A stretch of DNA of 64,000 nucleotides. Source: Macrotrachela quadricornifera (taxonomy: Eukaryota; Rotifera; Eurotatoria; Philodinida; Philodinidae). Under the pieces are notes generated by a model. The model saw only the letters and a program-made list of their open reading frames with translations, was not told where the DNA came from and ran no database searches. Below, piece by piece: positions 22,152 to 35,764 of this stretch. Position numbers and translations under genes: made by a program. Within the stretch, counting starts at the first letter, position 1; every line of letters starts with the position of its first letter. The stretch is from the NCBI GenBank assembly GCA_022393335.1, contig JAJEKB010021128.1:24197-88196 (forward strand). The letters run 5' to 3'.

Positions 22152-23022
22152 ATGAATAATCAAACGAATAATATTGATTCATTTGTATTGGATGGAAAAT
22201 ATTTTATTAGTCAAATTCAACGTAGTATTACAATTCCAATAATATTAGTATTTGTTATTCCTGCATTAATTTGTTTTTCATTAATTTTTTATTTTTTTTT
22301 AAAATTACGTAAATCATTGTTAATTTTAACTGAATTACCAATTTCATTATATTATCTTGTACAAGGAAACGTTAAAACGAATAAAATTTGCTTATTTTGG
22401 ATTTATTGGGATTATTCACTTGAATCTACTTCACTATTTTTGACAATGTATGCATCAATTGAACGTTATTTATTAATATTTCATCATCAATGTATTAACA
22501 AATATAAATTTATATTTTATTATATTTTTACCATGTGCACAAAATAATCATTATGATATAACTGCCTTTATTTGTGATGGTGCATGTTTTGTTTCGTTTG
22601 TTATTGAAAACATTTATGATACAATTGCTGATCTAATTTTACCATGTTTTTTAATATTAAGTTTTAATCTATTGATTATTTTACGTGTTACTATAATTAA
22701 AGCAAAAGCATTATCATCACAATCTATAATGAACATATTGAAAAAAAATCGTCAAATGATTTTACAATTATTAGGAATAAGTTTAATGAGTTTAATAACA
22801 TGGATGCCTTGGATAATTATTATTATTTCACGAACTTTTTTTGATCCATCATTTGGTACATGGTTTATTACTTATATTCTTCATTATTTACCATATCTAA
22901 CAACATCTGCATCACCATTTTTAGCGCTAATTGGTTTACCAAAGATTAGAAAACAATTAAAAATATTTAAGTACGAAAGTAGTGGCATCAACTTTAGTGA
23001 AAGAACCAATATCAATAAATAG
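22152..23022 (+). pseudogene. Rhodopsin-like GPCR, frameshifted
   Basis: The first frame (22152-22547) gives helix 1 (IPIILVFVIPALICFSLIFY), a shortened helix 2 (LTELPISLYYLVQG) and helix 3 with the ERY-type motif (MYASIERYLLIFHH). It then runs into CTK and a stop within helix 4. A second frame picks up at PCAQNNHYDITAFICDGAC (extracellular loop 2) and continues through helix 5 (LILPCFLILSFNLLIIL), helix 6 (LISLMSLITWMPWIIIII-like) and helix 7 (PYLTTSASPFLALIGLP), ending at 23022. Parts of helices 2 and 4 appear deleted. The pattern is of an orphan receptor family common in bdelloids; this copy cannot make a seven-helix protein. Confidence 0.75.
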
Positions 23023-24353
23023 AAGCAAATGATAAATAGTGCCATTTCCACAGATTACCTTTGACTATGCATAGATGTAGATAGTATCGAATAAATCGGC
23101 TTAGATATATGATGGTGAACAAAAAAAATACTTTGTATTTATTGTCTTTTAAATAAACACTATTTATAATAAAAAGAACAATAATAAAAAATATTCGATA
23201 ACTAATTTGGATAAATCTTGGATTGGAACGATTTTAAATAACAGATTATAGTAAGCCATAATATCATAATACAGCTCTGACATTAATTCTCTCACTCCCC
23301 TGAAATTTATTTATATTTCAAGCTTTTGGCTTGAGATATTGGCTGCATGTGTTTAGTGAAAAATGATGATTATAGACACCACCCTCACCCTCAACTCTTC
23401 ATAGAACTATATGTATTTCTTGAAAGTTTCAGAGTTATATCATGCATAAAACTCATGATGATGGGTTCCACCAATTCATATTTGATCTATTAAAATCAAA
23501 ACATTATTTGTTTTAAATGAACGATTCTACTATAAAAAAAACATACTTGAGCTGTATTTGTTTTCTTTCAAACACATATTCATATTGTTATCTAGCATTA
23601 ATGGTCAACTATCCATTTATGTCGAAATAAAAAATATATGACCCGATCAGATTAGGTTTCAATAATCAGAAGAGATTAAAATGCCTTCTTATGCATGACG
23701 ATCGTTTACATTGATAAAATAGATTGACTATATTTTATCTCTTTCATTCACATTATGAATATGATTGTGTTTTTGCACAAAATATACGATTGGATTAATG
23801 CATTTCAGTAAAAAAAACCCAGGTATACACACATATTAACAAAATTGAAATCGGTTCTGCTTCAAAGCAATGTTATTTCTTTCGTTCTTTCGCATTATAA
23901 AAGATAGATCAAAGCAAAATTAATGTCCATATAAATAAATATCCGCATCAATGGATTAAATACAAAATGATATATATATTACTCAAAAATAAAATAACTG
24001 CTTTGTATATTTGCAAATAATGTGAAAAATCAAGAGGATGACAAAGATAATATAGTTAAAGACAGTAGTGATGTTGAAAAGAATAAGAATAATGATAATA
24101 CAAACATATATACACAGGTATCTTTTCTTTTTTCTTTCTTATACCTATATATGTTTTTCTGTTCTTGCTCATATACTGCGCTCTATTTCTCTTAATCTTT
24201 GTGATTGTGTTATTTTTTGCGTAACCGTTCTTGCGGTTTCTTTTGACTGTAGTGGTTATGATGGTTAACTGATAGAGCAAGTATGATGAAAAGAAAAGGT
24301 TCGGTCATTATCAATCATCTAGTTTGAATATATTTGAATATTTAATACGAACC
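23023..24353. other. AT-rich intergenic region
   Basis: No supported gene. It must contain the calpain promoter at its right end. Confidence 0.45.
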
Positions 24354-27176
24354 ATGGAGCATCGGAATAATATACAAGGACAAATCATTACTAATATTCA
24401 TCAATCTCATTTGCCAAAATTTTCAATTGTTTTTGATCTTGCTGCTAAACCAAATTCAGTAGCACTATTTGTTGATCATAATTTACTTTCTCGTAAGATA
24501 ACTATTTGAAGAATATTTTTATATTTTATCTTTGTTATGTTAAACTAGAAAATCTTTATTCATCAAATAAACATATTGGTCAATCATTTTCAGGTGTTGA
24601 TAATATTTCTTTAACTGATAGGAAATTTTCTGATCCGAAATTTTTACCTGTACCTGAAAGTATTGCACAAGACAATGAAGAAACATCATTTGATGATTTT
24701 CAATATGAAGTAAATGTAGCACGATGGTAAATTGTTTTCTTTTTTTAATTTTTTAATGATACACTTTATCTTTAGGGTACGTCCTGAACAGATTCGATGG
24801 TCTAAGGAAGCTCAACAATATCCATTGTCTGTATTCAATCAACCACATTCAAAAGATATTATTCAAGGTCGTCTGGGAAATTGTTGGTTTATTTCTGCAT
24901 TATCATTAGTTGCTGAAATACCACAAATATTATATAAAGTTATGATTACAAAACAATATAATCCAACTGGTAAATAAATCAATATATTAAATAACAAATA
25001 ATCTAAATGAATTTGTTTTAGGACTGTATAAAATTCGTTTATGTAATCGAGGCATTTGGCAAGTTATTACTATTGATGACATGTTACCTGTAACAGAATC
25101 AAATACATTGGTCTTCACACGATGTTACAAAAAACAATTGTTTGCATCATTAATTGAGAAAGCATTAGCAAAAATTTATGGAACTTATAAAGATCTTGAG
25201 CTTGGTATGAAAATTGTTTGTTGTAGAATTACTATTAATAGTCTATGAATTTTCTTGAAAATAATTCGAATTGTGGAATGTAAAAGTGTATTGACATAAT
25301 CATCTAGATAAATGAGTTTAACAAAGACAAAAGAAACAACTATAGTAGTTTACACACAATCAGCAAGTTCTTCTAATTATTATATTAGTATTGTTTGTCT
25401 TGAAAATACGCCTGTAATCTTATTATAGCTATCCCTTTACTCGATTTATTTATAGGAAGATGTGTAGAAGGTTTACAAATATTAACAGGAAAACCATGTG
25501 AAGTAAGTGAAATAGAAAATTTTAATCTTTTGAAATATTTATAACTAATTTGATTTTCCTTATAGGTATTTATGCTACATTCAATTGATCCTAAAAAGAA
25601 ACCAAATCTTAATAAAATATGGGCTAAAATAATTCAATCACGAGCTAGAGGTTAAATAATTTATAGAAATTCGATTATTTTAAATAAATATTAATTAATA
25701 TAGGACATCTTATGACATGTTTATCTTCGAATAAACAAGTTAATGAAGAATTCTTTAATCAAATGGGTAAATTAAATAATTTTTAACAAAAAATATCCAT
25801 TTATTATAGGACATTCTTTTCAAAAGATTTGGGGTTATATCATGCCTATAGTATTCTTGACGCGCGACAAGTTGGTTCTCAACGACTTGTTTGTTTACGT
25901 AATCCATGGGGCAAAAAAGAATGGAATGATTCATTCGATGATAATTCGACAATATGGCCAAGCATTCTTAATAATAAAATCGTTACATCTTCAAAAAACG
26001 ATGATGTTTTCTGGATGCGTATGTATTAATTGTTTTATCTTTTTGGAAATAAAATCGTTAATATTTTTATTTTTTGATAAATAGCTTGGGAATATATGTC
26101 TTCAGTCTTTAGTGAAATTACTATTTGTAAAATTACTGCAACGGAACATGAAGTTAGTTTTATATTTTATTTCGTTCCAAGGACAAAATTTTTTCTGTCT
26201 TTAAATATAGGTTCGTATAAGAGGACAATTTAGTGATTTTTCTTCTAAAATAACATCAGCATACAGTCTTGATTGTCCATATGGATGTGAACTTGAAATT
26301 GAATTATTTAATGCTAATGATGAAAAATATTATAATCGTTTAAAAAATCATGATATTGATCTTTTCATAATTGTACTTTGTTCAAATGGTTCTTGTATTG
26401 GATATAAACATACTCTTGATTATTATATAACATTATCAACAACAGTATCACCTGGTCGATATGTGATATTAGTTGGTTCAATGTCAGTTGTTAATTATTC
26501 GATATATTCAAGATTTAATTTGGTTGTACATGGTGATCAACCATTTGTTCTCAATGAACAGCCATCATCATATGAATTAGTTGGTAATGCATTTCATGTA
26601 GTTGCTCTTCAAGCTAATGATCGAAAAGATTTTAAAGATGGTGTATCGATTTTAACATTTAATGATAATGGGTTAAGAAATATATTTTTGTTCTTTTATT
26701 GTTTTTGATATTTTTATTTCTATTTAGATGTTTTGGTTTCATTTGTGAAAATAAATCTAATCGAGCAATTCGTTTTACTAGTGATTTTCAAGGATCATCG
26801 AATGTTTTATCTTCTCGAAAAACTTTTTATATGACTGATATAATTCCTGCTAGAACAAAGCAACTTTTTGTGATATTTACACGACAAGCGTGTTCTGAAG
26901 GTGTAAACATTGGTAAATAGATCTCTTTATTTTATATCTCGTATTCTTCTTTGTCTCTGTTTTTTAGTATATCAGGTAGAATATCAAGTAAGTTTTTTTT
27001 TTCTATAATTCTCGTAGAAAAACATTATTTAATTTTAAAAAAAGCCCTTGAACGAATTACATGGTGTTGATCATACTCTAAGTGAAAGAAACAATCCATC
27101 TCTACCTTCTCAAGCTCTCGGTAACACTGATGTTTTTTTTCAGATTATGTTATATAGAAATATTTCTTACCTTTAG
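24354..27176 (+). CDS. CAPN15: Calpain-15 (SOL-type) cysteine protease
   Basis: Thirteen exons: 24354-24492, 24594-24726, 24776-24969, 25022-25204, 25456-25502, 25566-25650, 25704-25766, 25827-26018, 26085-26152, 26211-26671, 26728-26912, 26968-26987 and 27045-27176. They sum to 1902 nt (633 residues) with every junction in phase. The catalytic triad is complete: Cys in GRLGNCWFISAL, His in GLYHAYSILD and Asn in CLRNPWG. Landmarks such as IEKALAKIYGTY, GLQILTGKPCE and LNELHG near the C-terminus match the calpain-15/small-optic-lobes subfamily. The amino-terminal RanBP2 zinc fingers of vertebrate calpain-15 are absent from this model and may lie in unseen exons. There are no EF-hands, as expected for this class. 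PSME4 follows 650 bp downstream on the same strand. Confidence 0.88.
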
Positions 27177-27826
27177 GTCTTCACATATTAAAACCTGTTC
27201 ATTGAAATTCTTAATAGTTTTCGTCTTTATATTCTATTCAATAGATTATTATGTTTTTCTAAAAATTATAATGTTTGCGATTTGATAAGTCTATGTTTAA
27301 TATCAAATATGTTTATTCATTATAATAAAACTGAAACGAGTGTTTTAGGAAATTTAACAGGAATAGATTAAGTTAATAAATGCTGGCTAAGAAAAAAAAG
27401 ATGATTTATCTTTTACTTTTCAAAACTAATTTTTTGTTTGATTTAGTTAAATAAACAATTTAATATATTAGTCATTTATGCTCTGATACGATGATGAACA
27501 CAGAAACATCTGACGTGATTTTGAGATTTATCTCGACGATACGTCGGCAGTTAGATAAAATGAACCTTCCTTTCCGTTAAAACAGGGCATTGCAAATGAA
27601 TCTGTATATTCCAATACAAACAGAAAAAAAAATGTCAATTCTCATGCAATGCATCGAGGCGTGACGTGTTTGAATCAAATAATGTATAAGTGAGTCATTG
27701 TGAAAGAGTCTATATGAAATGTATTGAAGGTTTGCACGTGTAAACAAAATTTGACGATTATTCCTATCGTCCTTCTAATACAAAGGTGTTTATATTTTTC
27801 TATTTTTCTATTTTTCTTCTATAAAT
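27177..27826. other. Intergenic spacer before PSME4
   Basis: Non-coding; it must hold the calpain 3-prime end and the PSME4 upstream region. A pyrimidine-rich tract (repeated TTTTTCTA) lies just before the PSME4 start. Confidence 0.4.
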
Positions 27827-30800
27827 ATGAATTGTGATTTTAGCTTATTACATATTCAAATGATTTATGATAAACAGAACATCGACAATAATAGTCTTCA
27901 AAAACCAAATGTCTACTACAGATACTTGCCCATCTACGATTCAATTCAACGCCAAGCTTATGAAGCATTTGACGAGATCCGTATGCAACTCTCACGTATT
28001 ATTCAATTGCGTGAAATACAACCAGGTTTTTCAATTTGGTCTTCCAAATTGCAACAATTCATCTCACTTTACTACTACTCTTTTACAAAAGCTGATCATC
28101 TTAAATTGATCGATTTTTATCTTTCCGTACTTTCTATTGATAACTTAGGTTTTCCGCATGCCAAAATATGTTTCGATATACTCGAAAAACTTCTACGGTG
28201 TGTATTTTTATTTTCTTTGCTTATCTACATTTGCGTAATAATGAAAACTTTCTAGAAAAGTCCATCTAATCACTCGAGATGAATTAATCATCGATTGGCG
28301 ATTATTATACCAATGGGCTAAACTTATTCGTTTCCATCATGATCAAGACTATATGCTGATGGTAATGCCTAAGTAAGTAGTGTTCGATTAATAAAGTCAT
28401 TTCTACTGTTGTCCCTCGTTTCTTCAGAGACATTGGGCAAGCATTATCTAGTTGCATATACTATTGTCGTTTCTACTTTTCGGCAATTTCCACTCAGGAA
28501 ATCTTGGATGAATTTCGCCCATGGCTATGTCCATTCGATTCATCGTTCGATGATGCTATGTATTTTTTCGATCTCTTTCTACCAGTTAATATACCACCTC
28601 ATTTACATAATCAAGGATTCAAGTGAGCTTTTGAATATCTAGACATATAGAGAGTAATATATCAATCGATGTTAAGATTATGGTTACCGGAGTTTCTTGG
28701 CATTTGGGAAAGTGTCTGTAGTAATCCAAATTGGGAACGCGTAAGCACGTTCATTGATTACATTTATCTTAAGAGCGTATTTTTAGAAGATGATCCGTAT
28801 TTTTGCCGCTGTCGCTTGGTATAATATTGGATACATCGATTGGGAACCTTGGCTCCCACGAGTATGACTTATTTCGTACAGATTCAGCCTAATAATCTTG
28901 TTTTCTTATTTAGATTTTTACACGTTTTCTGAAAAATTTATCACTTCCAGTGGGTAGTCTTTCAAAAATACATCAGAAAAACACTTATTCAATCCATGTT
29001 ATTGCATTATTTATCGTAGCAATGATTGGTAATGGAAGTTCGTGCCTTCAGTACGTAGGTTATTTATTTACAGCGATTAAAAGTTTTTATCATCCATCAA
29101 ATACGGGTGATTTTCAAAGAGAACTAGTTCAATTTCTCACCAAATTAACTCATTCATTTGCCGATCGAGTCTATCTGTAAGTGCAAACTGTACCCTGATT
29201 ATATTGATAATCCTATTAATTGTAGAGAAAGCAAAGCAGATCGTATTTGGCAATTTAAACCACTTCAGTCTTATCTATTAACTGATCAGGATATCACTGA
29301 TTTTGTGAATTGTATCAAAGAATATGTCTTCATGTCCATTTTCAATAAAACTCATCGGAAAGATGCATCAGAAGCGCTCCGGTATCTGACCATGCTTCGA
29401 CCAGAACTGATAGTGCCACATATTGTTGAACAGTTTGTCACTTTTATTCAATTGATCAAATATGTCGGTTTTGTTTTTTATATAGATTGTTTTCATCTGT
29501 CAATAACATAACTGAACCACATCGTTTTACATCAATCTTGAGTTGCCTGACAGGTATCACACGTCAAATCGTTCAACAAACACCGAGATATACACATGGT
29601 CAAACATATGTAGTACCTTTGTTGATGTCTGTTTTACCTGGTATTGATTCAAACGATATGGATAAAACAAGCGAGACTTTTCAATTTCTAAAATCAATTC
29701 TCATGCTCATTACTTGTGTTGATTGTTCATCAGCAATTAATATTCGAAACGATCTCACTGAGGTAGGACAAATTTATAGGTAGTTCCTTCCGTTAAAGTA
29801 TTGTTTCGTATTCGTATAGATCGAAAAAGAAGTGTGTTTGTCAACAGCAAAATTCGAAGATTTCATCACTGAATTTCTCAACCGAACTTTTCAAATGATT
29901 GATATTCTCTCAACTGAAGTATCTGATACTCGCGTAATGACGAATGTGAAAAATGATACTACTGAAATAGAACTCGCATCAGTGATCACTGGCATAGTTC
30001 AACAGTGCAGTGATCAAATCTTTCATGTTGTTAAAATATACAACTATGAAATGAAAAATTTGTGATAATCTTTTTCTTTTTGTATATCTAGATGGTTCGA
30101 GAAAAGATCACGAATTTTCTTGCTGCTTCATCATTTACACCAAGAGTTAGCAAATTACTTACTGATCTAGTTCAACCGATTCTCGAGGCTAATCCAGTTG
30201 AAACACTCAAGTATCTCATGCCACAAACATGTGAACGCATTGAAAAAATAATGCATGATTTCGAAACAACTATACTTACCGATCACAAAGGTGATATGGA
30301 ACTTACCTGGTGTTTAGTTCTCTTCTCTGAACTTCTTCGAGCTCGCGGTGATACTTTACTGATCTACAAATCGATGATTTTATCTGTCTTTCATCAGTGT
30401 ATTCACATCATTCATAAAGGATCATATGAAGCTATTGCCAATGCAGCAAAAAACTTGCTCAAATCTCTTTCATATGTCTATCCAACCGATTATCGATTGA
30501 CACTGGAAAATATTGATCAACCATTCACTGAGTTTTTGCCTATTCGAGTAAGTTTTTTTTGTTTTCAGGAAGTAAAGGTAATAATCTGTTCAGGTATGGG
30601 GTCAACATGTGGAATTTGAGAAGCTACAGCCTCAATTCCATATACCAAGTGCAGAAGAAGTAGATTTCGCATGTGAATTTGTCGAAACATTCATCTATCC
30701 GGAACTGGCATTACTAAATGAGAGAAGCTCGAATATGTCCAATGATGAACGACTTCGTTCTCTTACACTTGTACTGTTTATTGCTATTGGATGCTTACGG

Positions 30801-33800
30801 ATGGTACCGCGTATTGACAGTGAAGAAGTATTAGATCTGTGCGTAGTTCTTGAAATAGAAATTAATAATCAAAAATGATTTTTATTTTTAATAGTACACC
30901 ATCAGTTGCTCCTTTCGATTTCAAATATAAAGCTCAATATACAGTCTATGCTAAAGAACCAAGTAAGCGAATCAAAATTCAATCTGATAATAATTTGAAA
31001 CTGAATATCGTTCTAGAGTTCAGAGAAAACCTACGAATGCGTTTGATTATCGATATTGGAAAATTACTCGGTTTGTTCTCTTAGAATAAAATAAGCATAG
31101 TATTTGCATTGATTCTACTCGTTTCAATAGATAATCTAGTCGATAGACATTCGGACGATGTAACATCGATTTTAACAGCTCTGAAGGTAATTATTATCGT
31201 TCTGAATTTGTAATTATTTGCAGCTAATTTGAGATCTATTCATTACCATCGAGCTATTATGGCTTATTAGCGCGTGATCATCATAAATTATGTAATGATT
31301 TTGGTACACTGAAAAACTCATTTGAAAACAAACTCAGTGGCAAACGGAAGCATCCTCGTTTTATCATAATCAAATTTCTAGCAAAACAAATGGAGGTAAC
31401 TAAAGAATAGAATTGTAATGTAATAACGGTTATCGTTTGACAGTTGTTTTCATTGATTAATCATCAATCACTGACGAAAATCGATAAACAAGTGATACTC
31501 AAACTAGTAGAATTGTCAATTAATCGATACAGTGAAGTAAGTGAAGATTCAGAAAGGCAGATGCATTTAAAAGATTTTAAATTTTAGGTTCGACGTGCCG
31601 CACAAACCTCTCTTTTCATCATTTTAAAGCGTTATTACTTTTCCTATAACGTGATTATCGATCGTATTTTAGAACTTCTTAATGCACCGAATGAAGTTGA
31701 TCATGACGAAATCAAAGTTTGTTCCCTGTTGCATTCTTTTTTTATATCACAATCAAGATTTCATTGATTAGGGTTGTTTACACATTCTACTCGGTAATAA
31801 TTTCACCTTCTTACCTACAAAACATTCGTGGCCATTTCTTGAAAAACTGTGGCCAGCAATTGCAGGAACGATACATGCAACCAAAATAAGCACACAAAAT
31901 TTAATCGATCAAGTTATGGAGAGAATTGTTAAACAATTCGATACACCAGCAATCACCGTGGATACTAATGCCATATCAATACGTGCAGCAGCTGCTCTTT
32001 GGCGTCCGTTAGAACTCAAAGAAATAGAAACACGTGATCAAATTCGAGAAAAACGCAATCAAGCAAACATTCAATCGTACAATAATCTCATGGAAACATT
32101 GAATTCGCTTTACAATAGTGATCGAGTGTAAGTGTTATTATTGAAAAAGAAAAACATATTGTTAATTTGTCAAATATTTAGAACCTGGCGACAACAAGAG
32201 CGAACTCTCGCTTTTATTTTGCTTCTTCTTCAAAAGCATGAGCCTATTCCATCATCATGTATTAAAACATTTACCAACCTTCTCGTTCATGAAAATGTAA
32301 AAATACGAAAGGTTAGTTGAAATATTGAGTTAACAAAAGTTATCTCATACACATATACAGGTTGCTTGCCAATGTATTTCTACTTTATGTCGTCTGCAAA
32401 AACCACCTCGAATCTATGCTCAAAAGACGACTGAGGAGCTTCTTTGTCAGTCAATCGACCACGAATGTCATCCAGGTGATCGTGATGACAATTTATGGAT
32501 AACAATCAATGATTATAAACTATCAAACATGCAAGCCAAATGGGAACAAACTTGTTTCTTGGATAAAAGTTTTTACGGTTATTACGAATGGCCAAAAATC
32601 ATCAAGTATCCACTTAATAAACGAGAACGTTATATACGAGAAAATATGTCTGAACAAGTGGCGATCTTGTACGATCGATTTATTGACAAAGATTTCATTG
32701 AACAGTTCATCCGATTTATGGTGTTGGATAAAGAGGGAGACCTCAGTTTTGATATGCATCGATGTCGAATGTTTAAGGTGAGATAATACATATAGAAGAA
32801 AACGGAGATATTTACATGAATTCTAAAAAGGAAACTATCAATGTAAAACTTTTCTAGGGTCTCTTTCGAAACTTTGGTTTTGTCTTCGTCAATAATTTCA
32901 TGGAACAATTATATTCACTTATTCGTGAAAAAATAAAAGAGAAACAAGGAGGAAGTCAACGAGTGGCCGCCGAAATTGTTGCTGGTATGATTCGTGGATC
33001 GAAATATTGGACGGTAGATATGGTGAGTGATTCTGTCAGTATTTCAGTCTATTGATATAATATGCTTGTAGCTTGATGAACTTTGGTCCAAGCTGACACC
33101 CTGTCTCAACGAAGCTTTTATGAATATTAGTTCAGAAGCAGTTCATAGTTGGTGTTTGTGTTTTCGGTTTGCGATGGTCAGTCCTAGTATTGAAAAAATA
33201 CATTACAAAATAGTTCTTCTTTTCAATAGATAGATGCGGATCCTCGACGAATGTATCATATTGTTGAATTTATGTGTTCTTTGATAAACTTTCCTTTAAC
33301 AGCAAACACGTTCATTGAAGCGTCTCGATGGCATCTAGTTGAACAATTGAACAATTTCGAATGGCGTATTCCCAAAATTTGGCATACTGTCAATGTCCAT
33401 GCCAAAGACTTTCTGGAACATCCATATAAAGCTATGCGAGAACGTATCGCTTCGTAAGTGATGAATTTAAGAGTTTCAACTATAAAATCTCTTTCTTTAT
33501 ATCCTAGTGTTCTCGGTATGTCACTCAGTCACGATATAACGTTGCCCAATGGACAAGCAACACGCCATCCAAGTGTCAATCTGTTTTTTAATGATATATG
33601 TGAACGATTGCAAAACGCGATCGACATATGTGAAAAGACGCCTCTTAGTAGATTTTTTGTTGACTGCGAACCTTACAAAAATTTTATTCTTTATAGCCAA
33701 TATTTCCGGTGAAACTTTGGAAATCGATCCAAAAGCTCGTCAAGCATTAAACTTTATCGATACAGGTAACGACAATATATACTACAATTGAAAACAATCT

Positions 33801-34869
33801 ATTTCATCTCTTGCTTAGTAATTCGACTCTACATAAAAATAATTGACAAATCTCTACAACCAATAAAACATGGAACTATTCAACTATTTCCTTATGTATA
33901 TATTAAAATAGTTTTTATTTTCCATTAGAAAACATTTTCTCCGTATATTTGTTGTACATAGCTCTGCAACATCGAAAGTATAGTGGCCAACGATGAAAGC
34001 ATTCAAGATCGTTTAATACTCAGTCGAATGTTTACTGCTATCACTTACTTGCATGTTCCCCTTATAGAAGCACTTATCGAACAAATAGAATATGTATGTA
34101 TGGAAAATAAACTAAACTAGATTCTACAAATCAGTTTTGTTTCTTTCTGATATGTAGGTATGCACAAGTTCCAAGTGGCATGCACGCCATGCTGCCATTG
34201 AATTTGTCCAGCACATGATCTTCTACAATCTGTTCAATGCTCGTCTGTTTGCATCACGCATTCGTGAACTTCTTCTCAAATGTCTCTTCGACGAAAAGGT
34301 CGAAGTGCGAACAATTGCCTCAGTCACTCTAGCTGGCTTCTATCAATGTGATTTTATTCAAATCTCCAAGAAGGATTTGGTAAAAATTGATTATTTTCAG
34401 CTTTTGACAAACACTATTTAATTAATAGAAATATTTTCGCCTGATGAGCAATACGAATTATTTCATCAAAGTCGATGGCAAAAAAGTGACATTAGCCGAA
34501 AATATTGTCAAACGACATGGTGGTGAGTATTTATGTCTTATAGATGATTTGATACGCATATTGACTTCGAATAGGTGTTCTTGGTCTGTGTGCGGTGGTT
34601 CTTTCGAGTCCATACGACATTTCAATTCACGTTCCTGATGCTTTAATGCTTCTATGCGAACATTCACACGATCCAAATCCCATTCGAGTAAATAGTTTTT
34701 GCAAAATCAAATAAGATTTCATTTTTCGTTTTAGAAATCCATCAAAAATGTTCTATCAGAATTTCGTCGTACTCATCATGATTTATGGCATGAACACCGT
34801 GCAAAGTTTACTCAAGATCAACTTGTCATCCTAGCTGATGTCTTGATTTCGCCTAACTATTATGTCTGA
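27827..34869 (+). CDS. PSME4: Proteasome activator subunit 4 (PA200)
   Basis: I could place 30 exons; their lengths sum to 5457 nt, an exact 1818-residue frame, close to the roughly 1840 residues of animal PA200. PA200/Blm10 is a HEAT-repeat ring that caps the 20S proteasome and opens its gate without ATP; animal PA200 acts in the nucleus and in spermatogenesis. Family landmarks are legible throughout: YHPSNTGDF, LTDQDITDFV, ILSCLTGITRQIV, DCSSAINIRNDLTEV, FEKLQPQFHIPSAEEV, KWEQTCFLDKSFYGYYEWP, RNFGFVFV, AAEIVAGMIRGSKYWT, SKWHARHAAIEFVQHMIFYN, VLGLCAVVLSSPYD and EFRRTHHDLWHEH. The C-terminus ends NYYV, the Tyr-penultimate HbYX-like tail (YYA in vertebrates) that docks on the 20S alpha ring. 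Introns are 44-110 nt. No lesion was found. Confidence 0.93.
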
Positions 34870-35764
34870 CCGAAATAGAATCGATATCTTCGTCTTAGAG
34901 ATGGTATTCTTTCTATCTACACATGCTAGATAAATGCTCACTTTGCAAATATACTTTTTTATATTGTATTTCGGAGAAAAAAAATAAGCCATTATCCATT
35001 GTATTTTACTATTTTTGTTATTGTTCAAAATATTTGCACTTTATTCTGCAATCAAAAATGATTGTAGTGTTATATATATCTTTATCCTATCAGAGAAACC
35101 GTGCATAAAAAGAAACCATTTTGACGCCTTCCAGCAATAGGTTCTATTGTGAAGAACCAGCTAGAAAGTTGCAGGGAAAATGTTGATGATAAATCAAAAT
35201 CGTATCTACGTAGAGAAAAAAACTTTAGGGTCATTCTTTTACGGATTACTCTTTGATAGTTATACTATCTAACGACTCTAAAGAAATGCTACTTCTTTCG
35301 TTTTTAATATATATATTTACATGATTATTCACGACATCTTCTAACTTTCGACATTTTTCTTTCAGCCTTTTTTATACCATTCTATTACAGCATTTGATAC
35401 GTTCCATCTGAAAGAAAATTCCATTTTAAGCACGAATATGTTGTTTAAGACACTTTTTAGAAATCCAGCATGAGAGAAGGAGTAATCAAAAAAGTTTTAT
35501 CGTTAGTTTTTAATTACTACTTTTCTATAAAAAAAAATATATACATTTTACACTAATAATAAGCTTAAGGAAACAATTCCTAAAATTGTTATGTACAAAA
35601 TTACTTTTATTGTCAGTTAATATGCAAATTGTAATTCGTTTTTTTCTTTTTGGCAAGTGTGTACTTTTATCTCTCACCATTGAGATAAGCAGATATTCTT
35701 TTCTTGTTTGATAAAGATAATAACTTGTTGTATTTCATTGTAGTTTATTTTTCTTGAGTATAAT
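34870..35764. other. Intergenic region
   Basis: AT-rich, no supported feature other than the upstream region of the gene at 35765. Confidence 0.4.

Noticed and set aside
27121..27143. A 23-nt GT...CAG intron near the calpain stop
   Set aside because: Too short to splice; reading straight through gives an in-frame stop at 27176 without it.
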